Shown: positions 11,682 to 23,731 of the stretch, piece after piece
Layout: each line of letters opens with the position of its first letter
Numbering within the stretch: the first letter of the stretch is position 1
Source of the DNA: Stenogyne calaminthoides
Taxonomy: Eukaryota > Streptophyta > Magnoliopsida > Lamiales > Lamiaceae
DNA: 64,000 nucleotides
Reading direction: 5' to 3'
Assembly: GCA_037126765.1 (NCBI GenBank)
Contig: JBBCBC010000012.1
Coordinates: forward strand, 14,384,001 to 14,448,000
Program-made: the position numbers and the translations under genes
Notes under the pieces: model-generated
Told to the model about the DNA's origin: nothing
The model's input: only the letters and a program-made list of their open reading frames with translations
Database searches by the model: none

Positions 11682-12344
11682 TCACTTTTCCGAATCAGAG
11701 TCCAGATCAATTACCTTAGTCGGTTGCTTAAACACATTTGCACCATCGTTGTCGTCATCCGATGGGATATCGATGATGTCTTCATGGACGCTACTGGGGA
11801 TGGGTTGTGGAGCAGCAACAGTGGGAGTGCCAAATAAAATCTTTAGCCACTCCCAACATGGATCCCCATAGGTCTCGTAGGCATTTGCAAAGGCATCAAG
11901 CTAAGTCACATTAAAAAATATAACAATTATTAATAAAGTTACATTAACATGAATGTGTTTGTATAGCGTGAAATATGGCATACCATACCTTGACAATGTA
12001 ATGCCACATGTTGGGCTGAACAGTCATACGATTCGTCGTATCATCATACAGAATCCCCTCCAAAGTGAGCAACCAAGAAATACACGATACCTCTTATGTA
12101 GCTTATGAGTTTGGCACCAACAAGTCTTGAGGTCGAAACTCTTATCCAAGTTCTTGTTGACCACGTACTGTGCGACTCCTATGGCATCTGAGTTCCAAAT
12201 ACAATCGGATGCAAAAGTACCTAGCAAAGCTTGATCTGAAAGTACTTCAGCAAACAAGTTATCCACTTTCTTATCCCACTCCAAACCATACAAGAAATCA
12301 TCTTGCCTTGGTGTCACGAAGTTGGAAGATTTCAATGGAAGCAT
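11682..12344 (-). pseudogene. Myb/SANT-like gene with a frameshift in exon 1
   Basis: On the - strand exon 1 runs from the ATG at 12344 to a GTATGG donor after 11989. Exon 2 runs from 11900 (acceptor TGACTTAG) to a TGA at 11684-11682. Exon 1 carries the same domain as the gene at 9837 (an L-E-W-D-K start, W-N-S-D-A-I-G-V centre). Around 12072 the frame slips, after which the typical L-E-G-I-L-Y-D-D-T-T-N and M-W-H-Y-I-V-K segments are read in another frame. Exon 2 gives an acidic tail with runs of Asp. One lost or gained base separates it from an intact gene, so a sequencing error is possible. An in-frame ATG at 12383 gives 13 more residues. Confidence 0.6.
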
Positions 12345-12822
12345 TTTGGAGTTGTAATTTTTGATTGTCAAGAACAAGTTCATTTATAGAGGAAGTCCTA
12401 CTTTGTATTTTAGTTGGGTGTGCATGGGGTAACACATTATTTGATTATACAAGTCATAAGATTCTCTATCATAATGAAGTATGTGACTTTGATTGCACAA
12501 GTCATGAAAATACCAGTGTACCAGCAACTTTATTAATGTTATGGAAGAAGATTCTCAATTTGGAGTCCCAATAAAGCTATTGGAGTTTCAATTTGGGGTT
12601 AGTCTGAATTTTTATTTTTCATTATTTGAAGTCTCACTAACATAAATGAACAATCTATCCTATCAAATTATAACAAAACCATAAATGAACTCATTATAAA
12701 CCTTTGCCAAAGACAAAGTAATCCGCAAACCAGAAATATAACATTAATCAATAGATGAACAAAATAGATCCAAAATACACAATGTTATATAGGCCTATAT
12801 GGTGTCATGCTAATTAAAAATT

Positions 12823-13387
12823 CTAATCTGCCCATACAGCCTTTAATGCAGTCGGGGGACTAACCCCCCTTGCCCTAACTGAAATAAAGAAAAAACATAA
12901 CAACAAGAACACGATAACAATAATCAAAAGTTTTACAATATTTTTTAGTCGGGCCTCTTTAATCTTGGTTGAAACAATCTGTTGCTCGTAACAATCAATC
13001 CATTTGTATAGACTATTGATTACCTCCAGAGATCGGGGTGGGAGTTCTGGATCAAGCCACACAAAATAACCACACTTATTTATCTACAAAAAACCATGAT
13101 TCTGTCATTATTTCATCATATTAAAGTCATTCATTATTGTAGTGTGCCTTGTATTTCATCATAATAAATTGTAAGACAAAAATAAATCTAAAAAAAAAAT
13201 ATCACAAGCTTACCCCCCGATTCGGACATGAAATAAAACGCCGTCCTGGATTGTGCCTTGTCATAGATGTGTGCACACGTAACATAATCCCACAATGACA
13301 ACGTAAACTCGGATCATTGCCAACACTCCTAAATCGTGACGATCCACTACTATCCCCACTAGAATTAATTGTGTGACTTCTTTTCAT
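12823..13387 (-). CDS. GRF-type zinc-finger protein with C-terminal membrane helix
   Basis: Exons 13387-13214 and 13083-12823 join in phase 0 across a GTAAGC...TTTGTAG intron to give 144 residues. Residues about 29-70 form a GRF zinc finger: C-H-C-G near residue 30, then the N-P-G-R-R-F-I-S-C-P stretch, then C-G-Y-F-V-W-L-D just after the exon junction. A basic linker follows. Near the C-terminus comes a hydrophobic helix of about 18 residues (L-L-I-I-V-I-V-F-L-L-L-C-F-F-F-I), predicted to anchor it in a membrane. Small plant proteins of this build (At4g04775-like) are numerous and often lie near transposons. Their function is not known. The gene appears intact, with both splice sites canonical. 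Confidence 0.7.
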
Positions 13388-13918
13388 AATTTAATTTGAT
13401 ACTGCAATGAAAATGAACCAACATATAAAATATTTTCAAAAGGCCGCCTAATTCGGTTGTGTTGGATTAATGATTCAATCAACAAAATATTCACAATTAC
13501 CAATTTTACAAACACATAATCCCTCTGTTTCCACACTATCACAATTATACTGCCCAAGATACTAAATATCTTGATTCAATTACTCAAAATTATCTCCATA
13601 ATTTCCCATTTCCCATTATGATAATATGCTTATGTGTGGGGGTAATGAAGCAGCAGCTGCAAGCTCATGATGAGAAATATTCACAAAAAAAGAAAATGGT
13701 GAAAGGCAAATTGGGGTTTTATTATTCAAATATATGCCCTGAAATTGAAGTAGATGTATGCGAAATTGATATGCACTGAAATTAAACCAAATTGAAGAAG
13801 ATATATGTCGAACCAAATAAATTGAATCAAATTGGGGATTTATTATCCACGTATATGCACTGAATAGTTGAAGTTTGTAAACAACTCAATATCTTTCGGC
13901 TAACCTGCGCCAGTCGAA

Positions 13919-14080
13919 ATGGGGTCCGACGCCGCCGTCGCTCAACAGCTGAATGTGTTGAATTGCAGTTCGGTGAACAAGATGCTGGAAACGAAGAACC
14001 TCTATCCATACAATGCCCAGTCCCAGATCTACCGCCGGTCGTTTGCTGAAATCAAACGTCAACCGCGAGTTGAAAGATAA
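13919..14080 (+). CDS. Small open frame of unknown function
   Basis: An open frame of 53 codons (ATG at 13919, TAA at 14078) lies in a locally GC-richer patch. The residues look protein-like (N-L-Y-P-Y-N-A-Q-S-Q-I-Y-R-R in the middle) but I do not recognise them. It could be a first exon, a short peptide gene or chance. It lies divergently about 530 bp upstream of the GRF zinc-finger gene. Confidence 0.2.
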   Translation: MGSDAAVAQQLNVLNCSSVNKMLETKNLYPYNAQSQIYRRSFAEIKRQPRVER

Positions 14081-14224
14081 ACCCACAACGCTTCTCTCAG
14101 AGAGCACGAGCACCAACAGATCAGAAAAATAAGGAAGGAGGCGGCACCGTTTGTCACACAGAAACAATTCGGGGAAGAAAGAAAGAACTGAACGAAATGA
14201 GAAATGAGGAAAAATGAGAAACAA

Positions 14225-15052
14225 ACAAAATTAATAATTTGATTTAATTGATTAGATTATTTTTTTTAAATGAAAATATGATATGTTTGGAAGGTATAAA
14301 ATTTTGTGAGATTGGAAAAGGAAATGATGTTGGGATAGGATTAAGTGTTTGGGATGAGAATAAGTTGACCAAATGGTAGAAATGTAAAAATAGGGCACAA
14401 AGGTGAGTTGATTTAGTCATAGGGCAAAAAAAAGTTATTGAAGTTGAGAATGGGATTTTTGCCTATTGTTCCTAAAAAATTTGGAACTACGATTTGGTGG
14501 ATGATTTAGCGTTCTTCTTTAATGTTTTTGGGAGAAATAATAAGAGCATTTTTTTTTTTTCAAGATTAGATGTGGGGGGGTTCTATTTCTAAATTAAAAA
14601 AAAAAATTGAGATATTGTTTTTCTTAGAAAAAAAAATCAAATTAAAAAAATGATTTTTTTTTTAAATTCATCAGTCGTGACATCTTACATGGACATCTAT
14701 GTAACAACTCCAATAGCCAAATTATTAAATTGTTGCTAGAAAATGGGCAAATGCTTCAAATCCAAAAATTTAAAAGGTGATGTCTTAAAGTACAAAGAAA
14801 AAAAAAAGACATGTTGTAATTGGTAAAAACTCTGCGAGTGGTGATTTTTTTTTTTTCCAATTAATCTATTTTTTTGCATTTATTGTATTAATGTTTTAAT
14901 GTAATTATAACAAAGTTCAAATATTGATGTAATTTTTGTATTCAAGATAAAAAGATCGATTAATTTTTAAAACATATAATTTTGACATATATTTAACAAA
15001 ATTAAATTTAGGAAATTTACAACAAATTATAAATTATATCATTATCTTGCTA
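14225..15052. other. AT-rich non-coding stretch
   Basis: Poly-A and poly-T runs and no reading frame worth reporting. I see no repeat that I can delimit. Confidence 0.4.
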
Positions 15053-16620
15053 TGTTGGTCCCGATTTGAAAACCCATTGGTGCGGAAAATATCATGTAAT
15101 GCATATAAAAACAGGGGTGATGGAATAGTGATATCAATTTTTTGCTTTTAAGAACGATGTGTGTTTTGTTTATAATCAAACGATATATAAAGTAAAACAT
15201 AAAAGTTAAAGAACACACGATTTATAGTGGTTCGGAGTCCAACTCCTACATCCACTCTTCCCTATCACAAGGGGCACCAACTTAACCAACTGGATTTAGT
15301 TTAACGTGTTAGTCCAACACCCAACAGATGTTTACTGAGTTCTCACTCAACGAGACTTATCACCCTCACGGGATCGCCTACCCTCCCTTGCGGGATTGCT
15401 TCGATGTTTACCGAGTTCTCACTCACCTACAAACTTAACCTATCAAACTGATTTGGGTAAGGTTTGTTTGGTTTCAACTAGGTTGAGATTTTCCTTACAT
15501 TTGTTTAGTCTCAATGCTTAAGGATGGGAAAAATCTCTCTGCTTAGGATATTACATTTGTGCTTAGATCTAGGGTAGAACACTTTTAAATATATGTCGTG
15601 TATTTTTTGCAAAGTGTTCTATGGTGGAAATCTTTAGATGATTTGGCTCTCAGAGCTTCAATGGTGTTTTCACGCATTTCTCCCTTCCACATTCTCCACG
15701 AATAATGAAGAAAGAACTTGTATTTATAGTGTGGATTTGAATGTTCACGGATTGGATGGAGTCACATTCAAATTCATACTATTATGTAGCTTTTTTGCGG
15801 CTTTTTCGGGCTTGTTGTCTTCTCTCATTGGTCCACGCCATTTGAATCTAAGCAATTTATAATCTTTGAGATTCTTACGAGTTCTTGGTTTCTCTCGAGT
15901 CTTGGGTTTCTCTACGAGTCTCGAGTTTTTTAGAAGTCTCAAGGATTCTTGATTTGAGACTTCTCTTCAGCCGGACCTTATGCGATCGGGCATCTTGACA
16001 CTAAAAGCTAACGAGTTGACTCTTCGACGGACAATCGACCCCTCAGTCACTAGCTTTTCGAGCTAAGCGATCATCGATGGCGTTCGATTCTCGATGAACA
16101 TGACTTCGGATGACTTCTCTTCGATTTCTTCTCGCTTCGATCGATCGGCTCACCGATCGGTCAAAGATCAGTCAAGATATCATTTTATCTCAGACGATTT
16201 AGTACATCAAAGTTAACATATCGGGTTAGTTGCAGAGGTTAGCTTATTTGATCTCGATCACGATCTCGATCTCGATCCGCTCTTCCTCATCCGCTCCTCT
16301 TCCGACAAGAATCTCCTCTTCCGATCGGGTCATCTAATCAGTCATCCGACCAGTAACTTCGATTCTTCCGATCACCGGCTTATCTTTTCTTCTCTTCCGA
16401 TTTTGCATTTCATCGCTTAACTCCGGAACTCATCTTTTTTATTCGATCTCGATCATTCTCGTCATAAATTTCGTCGATCTTGATCATCTACTTCTAATTT
16501 CGTGAGTTTCCCCTCAACTTGTTCTCTCGTTCCCCCTCAACTTGTTATCTGTAGATTAGCTTCAATAACACAAGTTGATAATGTTTTGGCCTAATTCATC
16601 AAAACTAAAATATCCCAACA
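15053..16620 (-). repeat. 3' LTR of family B element
   Basis: In + orientation it begins TGTTGGTCCCGATTTG and ends AAATATCCCAACA, so on the element strand it starts TGTTGGGATATTT. It pairs with 16823-18389. A TATA-like box in - orientation lies at 15728-15721. Its outer bases and the GGTGCCCCTTGTGATAGGG block are shared with family A. Confidence 0.85.
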
Positions 16621-16822
16621 ATTTCCCCCTTTTTGATAATGATGCCAAAACATTAAAATATATGCACTTTTACATAAACGGAATTTTTCAAAAAGATCAG
16701 TTCAGATGGTCACTTTGAAAACAGTGAACTTTTGAACTCACGCTCTGATACCAATTGTTGGTATCAGTTCAGATGGTCACATTGAAAACAGTGAACTTTT
16801 GAACTCCCGCTCTGATACCAAT
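16621..16822 (-). other. 202 bp interior of family B with duplicated primer-binding site
   Basis: The polypurine tract occupies 16637-16621. The functional primer-binding site, complementary to the 3' end of initiator Met tRNA, is 16820-16809. A 67 bp tandem duplication carries a second copy of the site at 16753-16742, together with the first bases of the LTR edge (ATTGTTGG). Nothing else is encoded. Confidence 0.8.
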
Positions 16823-18389
16823 TGTTGGTCCCGATTTGAAAACCCATTAGTGCGAAAAATATCATGTAATGCATATAAAAACAGGGGTGAGGGAATAGTG
16901 ATACCAATTTTTTTCTTTTAAGAACGATGTGTGTTTTGCTTATAATCAAATGCATATGGCAAGTAAGAACATAAAACAGTAAAGAACACACAATTTATAG
17001 TGGTTCGGAGTCCAACTCCTACATCCACTCTTCCCTATCACAAGGGGCACCAACTTAACCAACTGGACTTAGTTTAACGTGTTATTCCAACACCCAACAT
17101 ATGTTTACCGAGTTCTCACTCAAGCGGGACTTATCACCCTCACGGGATCGCCTACCCTCCCTTGCGGGATTGCTTCGATGTTTACCGAGTTCTCACTCAC
17201 CTACAAACTTAACCTATCAAACTGATTTGGGTAAGGTTTGTTTGGTTTCATTCAGGTTGAGATTTTCCTTACATTTGTTTAGCCTCAATGCTAAGGATGG
17301 GAAAATCTCTCTAAGCTTAGGATATTACATTTGTGCTTAGATCTAGGGTAGAACACTTTTAAATATATGTGTATTTTCTTGCTCAGTGTTCTATGGTGGA
17401 AATGCTAGATGATTTGGCTCTATAGCTTCAATGGTGTTTTCACGCATTTCTCCACTTCCACATTCTCCACGAATAATGAAGGAAGAACTTGTTTTTATAG
17501 TGTGGATTTGAATGTTACCGTTGGATGGAGTCACATTCAAATCCATACTATTCTCGTAGCTTTTTTGACTTTTTTCAGCTTGTTGTCTTCCTCTCATTGG
17601 TCCACGTCACCTGAATCTAACTGCTATAATCTTCAAGATTCTTCTGAGTTCTCCAGGTTTCTCTGAGTCTTCAGGTTTCTCTGAGTCTCAGGTTTCTTCT
17701 GAGTCTCAGGATTCTTGATTCGGGGAGACTTCTCTTCACGGACCTTATCGTCGGGCATCTTGACACTCAGGCTAAGCGAGTTGACTCTTGACGACTTCGT
17801 AACAATCGACCCTCAAGTCACTAGCTTTTCGGGTTAAGCGATCATAAGCGTTCGATTCTCGGTGAACATGACTTCGAGATGACTTGTCTTGATGACTTCT
17901 CTTCGATTTCTTCTACTTTGTCGATTAGCTCACGATCGGATCAATAGCTATCAGTCAAAGATATCATTTTATCCGCATGATTAGTACATCGAGTTAGCAT
18001 ATCGGGGTTAGTTGCATCGGGTTAGCTTATCGATCCTCGATCACGTCGATCTCGTCGGTCTCATTTGCTCCTCTTCCGATCGGCAACCTCCTCTTGAAAT
18101 TTGGTCATCCGATCAGTAACTTATGATTCTTCCGATCGGTGGCTTACTTTTTTCTTTCTTTCGATTTTGCACAAACTCATCGATTAACTCCGAACTCATC
18201 TTATTTCATCCGATCTCGATCGGTCTAAATCATGACCTCATCTGATCTTCGATCATCTACTTCTGATTTCGTGAGTTCCCTCTCAACTTGTTCTCTCGTT
18301 CCCCCTCAACTTGTTATCTGTAGATTAGCTTCAATAACACAAGTTGATAATGTTTTGGCTTAATTCATCAAAACTAAAATATCCCAACA
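16823..18389 (-). repeat. 5' LTR of family B element
   Basis: It pairs with 15053-16620 over its full length, with scattered differences that show an old insertion. It ends AAATATCCCAACA at 18389. Confidence 0.85.
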
Positions 18390-18643
18390 TGTTATAATAT
18401 AAAAATTCACAAAAATATATATATTTACGTATATAAGATATCTAATATTTTCATTTTAAACATTAATTTGACAATTACCAGTAGGCTCGTTGTAAGTTTA
18501 TTTATGTATAATATTCTAAATAATTAATATTTTAATAATTCTATATGAAAAAAACTTTAATAAAAATAAAACATCATGAAAAACTATGACATATGAATAT
18601 TTATTATTACAGAATTATATATTCCTAAAAACTTCATAAAAAA

Positions 18644-20290
18644 CTACATTTTTCTTGATACCAGAATCATGATTATCATCATGACACACAATAGTATCTT
18701 CAAACCCTTGAGATTTGTTATCCGGGAAACAACTGCATACAATTGTACATGACTAAAAATGGATTTCTGCAAAAATTCCTCTACATTAGAAAACGATTGT
18801 CCTTGACTTTTACTTATATATATATATATATATATCATATGAGAAAATGAAGGAAAAATATCTTCGTTGAAATTTGAACGACAATCTATGACCAGAAGGA
18901 GTCGACGCAAGCCTAGGCATCAAAGCTAGCTATCCGACATTACTTCCCGATAGAACCTTAGCTTCATAAATACTATCACTCATCTTCGTAATAACCAACC
19001 TACATATTGGAAAAAAGAACATTTCATTACAAATTTAAAGAATTGACACATATTAAACCTTTAAAATATGAGAATTTTTTTTAAAAAGATAATAATAAAA
19101 GACCAAACCTAGTTTCATTGCACAAATCCCTTGAGTGATCAATATTTCTAAATAACATTATCAATGTTTCAATTTTGAGATTCAGTTCATGATTAAGAAC
19201 CCCTGAACGCTTTAGATTATTTAAATATTTATGAGTATGCACATAAGAAAGATATATGATCAACATTTGAATTAGCACGGTGAGGACTATTAGAGCTCAA
19301 ATAAGTATGTGGTTCATTTTTATTTAACCAAATCATGTGATCGCTTATGGACCTAACAACATCCAACATAGGAGATGAATAATCGTGATCGTTCATCATG
19401 TTCTTAAAATCAAGATAAATACTATCAACAGTAAGACCGATCGGATCATCACCACCTCTAAAAAAGTATCATCCATAATTTGTGCATCAAAACCATACTC
19501 AGTTTGTGATCCTATACTTCCATCTCTAATAATGTTATCCAATCGAAAAAACTTCCAATTTATTTAAACCATCAGTCGATTCCAAATTCTTCATCCACTT
19601 GTTCCTTGTAAATTTCAGTATGGTACAATTATTCCACAAAAGAGATGAACTTATTGTAGCTTGAGCAATATCATGTCTCGTTCCTTTTGAAATAATTGAC
19701 AATATTTGTCAGAAATCACATCCAAACACAATAGTCTTATCACCAAAAGAAAATTAAAAAAAATAATGGATCAGTCAGCTGCATAATATCCTTCAAAGTA
19801 GTATCAAGAGCTTCAATATAATATTTATTTACCAATGGAGCTTCATCCTATATAATGATATCAATCTTAATCAAAAGCTCGGCAAGATGATTATCCTGAT
19901 TAAAACTTGCAAGTAGAGTCTTCAGTATCATTAATTGGAATGTCAAACAAAAAATGTGCATAGAAGTGAAGATATACCACTGGACGCTACAATAATGACA
20001 ATCTTGCCATTAGACCTCAAACATGTAGACACCGTCTTTCATATAAATGTGTTTCCAAGTTCACTTATACATACACAAAAAATACCTCACTTCTACCAGA
20101 ATGAATGACCTTGTATATTGATTCATAAACATCGTGTTGCTCATCACTAAGGCTACTCATAAAATACTCATACTCAATCTTCAATTCTAATATGTTGTAC
20201 ACAAAGTCCATCATTAACAATCCATTATGAAAAGAAAAATTAGGATCGGGATTGGCATACCCTCAAAGTCCCTATAGAGACTTGCCAAGA
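18644..20290 (-). pseudogene. Helitron-type PIF1-like helicase remnant
   Basis: On the - strand, successive broken segments follow the order of a Helitron helicase C-terminal half. They are a M-P-I-P-D segment (about 20250), an L-S-D-E-Q-H-D-V-Y-E block (about 20150), a damaged Walker A region followed by K-I-V-I-I-V-A-S-S-G-I-S-S-L-L (about 20100-19975), and a Walker B-like D-E-A-P-L (about 19850). Then come L-F-R-N-I-D-H-S-R-D-L-C-N (about 19150) and the terminal G-Q-S-F-S-N-V-E...L-Y-A-V-V-S-R-I-T segment (about 18790-18700). Many stops and frameshifts and a TA microsatellite (about 18811-18833) break it. PIF1-like helicases of Helitrons unwind DNA during rolling-circle transposition; this copy is dead. 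No Rep domain or element end was found. Confidence 0.75.
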
Positions 20291-23200
20291 GTCCACAACA
20301 TAATTTCAATCTCTATAACACACCATTCTTAATTCTTCATAGATCATCACATAAATTCCAGATTAAAATAAAATTAGTTAATCTAATTATATTAGAAATA
20401 ATAAAATAGGACATATAAAGGACCAAAATCTTCCTATCCATGTGGCAAATAAACCACAAAATACAAATAAATGAAATATCAATTTATGTACTTAAATTGA
20501 AAAAAAAAATTGACACATACATGATTACAAAAATCAGAAAGAAACGTACAAAGAAGAAATTAAGTGTATCCATTCTCAAATTTAACACAATTTAAATAAT
20601 TTCATCATCCAACAGAAATCTCAACTTGCGACGTGGCTTTAAAAGAAGCTTGCAAATAGATTCATTGAAACTTTCAAGATATTTGATTGTTCAGCAATAA
20701 GATTTAGAATCAAGTGTCATGAATTTGCAAGAATGTAAAAGTCTTACATTTATCTTAGAGGCAGATTAAAAAAAAAAAACTGTATGAATTTTTTGTGTTG
20801 TTCATTTATACCACCCTGATTGATCTGAAGACTTTCCAATTTTAAATTTCTTAGAGTATCTTAATGCGAAGACTCAATAAGGTGAACATTATGAACATTT
20901 TTCATAACAGAACCAAAGTAATTAGTATTGAGTACCTAAAATCAGATTGATTTTTTTTAAAGTCTTTTAATAAACGTTTTATCATAAAAAACTGCACTTG
21001 ACTAAATTTTTGTGCATAAATGGCATTCTTTAGGTAATTAAAAAAATGGTAAAAAATAAAGAAAAATTATGATTATTATAATTCTTAATATTTATCTCAA
21101 TTTATAGGAAAATGCAATTATTTTCATATCATATTGACTCCAACAAAACAAATAAAAATATAAGTGAAAAAGAAAAGGGAAAAAATTAATTAATAGGGAC
21201 GAAAATTAAGGACCAACTTCAACCTTTTCGTCATTTTAGCCAGTTAAAATTAAAGACGAAAAAGTTGAATTTTTTAAACTTGTTTTAGTTAGTTCGAGAT
21301 AAAGCGATTGAATTTGGTAAACTTAAGGGACTATTTCTAATGCTGAAAAAAGTTGGCGTACTAAAATAAAAAATAGTGAATGTTAAAGAAAAAAGCATTT
21401 CCATACCATTTTTTAATATTGTATACATACAATATATTTACATTTCTTATTCTAATTTATAAATTAAATGTATTCTTAAATATAATGTATATGCAATTGT
21501 ATATCATGTTGGTTCAACTTTTGTTGTACTAACACTATTAAAATATTATTTCAATATGTTGAATACATTATTTATATATTATATTACACGAATTATATAT
21601 TAAATCATAATTAAAAACTCCTTTAACAACTTCTACATAATTTTATAATAATTAATAATAAAAGAAAACTTAATTATTATACAAATAAAACATCTTAATT
21701 GAAAGAAATACGTTATTTAACATATATAATCTATAAGATATTAATTGAGAGTGACACTCGCTTATTTAGCTTGAAAAATTACAATTCACTCAGCAACATA
21801 TTGCCTCCAAATTATAAGAAAAAAATATTAGAAACAATAACCAGTGTTCTAATACAATAGTTTTAAAAAAAATACATCTCAAAACATCATGTAAACATTT
21901 TTATCTCAATCGCTCTCCAAAATAACACATTACACCCCAAGATATTCTACGACAAAATAGATACGACAAATTATAATTATCCATTTCACATTACTAAATT
22001 GTTATACAATTTTTCAATTACAGTTAACATCTATTACAAATCTCAAATTTAAGCTTAAACCAAAAGAAGTGGGCTGAAAAAACTAAGGTCCATTAAAATA
22101 TGGCCTTATGAAATAACGACCCAGCCAAATTTGACCCAAATCAATAGAATAGCCACACCAATGTTTCCAAAAGATTCGGTGATTGTCGTAGAAAACTATA
22201 TAAAGACCTTGAAACGCTCTTAAGAAAAATCGCGAAGAACGTCAAAGCAATAGAATCTAGATGAAACATGAAACATCTGTACAGAATAATCCAAATGCGG
22301 TAAACCTTTTAATCAAAAATCCAACAGAAACAACAAGTGAATCTGAACCAATAAACTGGAAATACCATAATCAAAATAAATAAATTGAGAAAAAAAATAT
22401 ACATGGAGAGATGATTCAAGATCATCATCAAAATTACAAAAAAAAAAAAAGATGAAACAGTTGACGAACTTGAAACGTGGAGCCCGAGCGATCGGCGAGC
22501 GAGAAAAAGTAGAGATAGCGAATTATATCACTAAACTGTCGTGTAGATTATTTCACTAAATAAAGAGAAGTCTTAAATAACAAATGTATCCTTGAATTAA
22601 GTCGTTAATATGGTGTGCGGATTATATCACTAAACATTAAAGGTCGTGCTAGAAAAAATGTATTAATATTAAATATAAAAGTCAAAACATTACCATATAT
22701 TATAAAAATAAAATATACGCCAAGATTGATCAAGAGCAATAAAATATTAAGTGCTTTGTTATGTTGGATAATTAAAAATTGAACAATTTTATATAGATGT
22801 ACTGCTCTTAAATTGCTATAAATATAAGTATTAAAGCAAATTTACCCCACAAAATTTTGTCTGTATGACCATCATTTAGGAGTAATTAGTTTCTAAAAAT
22901 TGAACAAATAAACATTTTTTAAATATTTAATATGTATAATTAAAGATTACATTGCTTATGACATATTACATGGTCTTTATGAACCTCATTAATTTTGAGA
23001 TTTCACGTAAAATAAATAAGAACAAATTATAGGGGGTTTCTAAAACATATTGACAGTCCGGATAATTCATTAATAAATAATTAACAGTAAAAATTAATTT
23101 TATATGTAATAATAATTAATTAATTGATCACAAATATGTAATAAATGGAGTATTGGTCAACATAACAAAGATCAACAGATGAAATAAAAGGGCAGGAAAA

Positions 23201-23575
23201 TGAAAAAGGTAATCCGTAGGTGTATTATATATTTATAAATAGTATCATGTATTTTGCAAAAAACACGATTCTATTCTTGAAAAGAGTCTGTATATTGTGT
23301 GGAAATATTTTTCATATAGATATTGGAGGAGTCTGGCTTCCAAAATCTTGATTTCTTTATGAATGGATAGTCTCTCATCAAATTTTGTTAGTGATACATT
23401 TTTCCCTATATTTCATCCAAATCCTCCAAAGAATCATCCAATTATTGTGTGGATCATTGTCCCACAAACTTAATAATTTAGAAGGCAAACCAACCATAGG
23501 TATACTTGGACAACATAAGAAAATCGAATAACAAAGAAGACGGCCAACATTTCACCGCCAAAAACCTGGAATCCT
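20291..23575. other. AT-rich non-coding stretch
   Basis: No coding sequence found. It may include the decayed upstream part of the Helitron, but I can align nothing. The motif ATTATATCACTAAAC occurs near 22525 and 22625. A segment near 23170-23240 (AGGGCAGGAAAA...) resembles one near 29360-29420. Confidence 0.4.
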
Positions 23576-23731
23576 GATATAAAATAATCACAAGAAATCA
23601 AAATAAAGGCATGTGTGAGTACACAATAATTCTACCCTAAATCACAAGAAACCAAAATAAAATAAAATAAAATTTGAAGAAAACCCAAGACTAATCTCAT
23701 GATGTATATATACTCATGAATTTGGAAGCAC
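23576..23731 (+). repeat. Dispersed direct repeat, copy 1
   Basis: About 155 bp align with 28534-28680 in the same orientation. Both share ACACAATAAT, AAAACC(C)AAGA and a CTCATGAT(G/T)TATATATAC ending. The parent element is not identified. Confidence 0.5.

Larger units (their letters stand above)
15053..18389 (-). mobile_element. Complete miniature-interior LTR retrotransposon (family B)
   Basis: Two LTRs of 1568 and 1567 bp flank an interior of only 202 bp. In - strand orientation the 5' LTR is 18389-16823. The primer-binding site TGGTATCAGAGC follows after two bases, then the polypurine tract ATCAAAAAGGGGGAAAT, then the 3' LTR 16620-15053. Flanks TGCTA (15048-15052) and TGTTA (18390-18394) look like a 5 bp target duplication with one mismatch. 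There is no room for any gene, so it must have been moved by proteins of another element. It resembles TRIM elements in its interior but has much longer LTRs than usual for them. Confidence 0.85.

Noticed and set aside
13886..14224. 112-codon - strand frame
   Set aside because: No recognisable domain, and it overlaps a more protein-like + strand frame. Composition alone can explain it.
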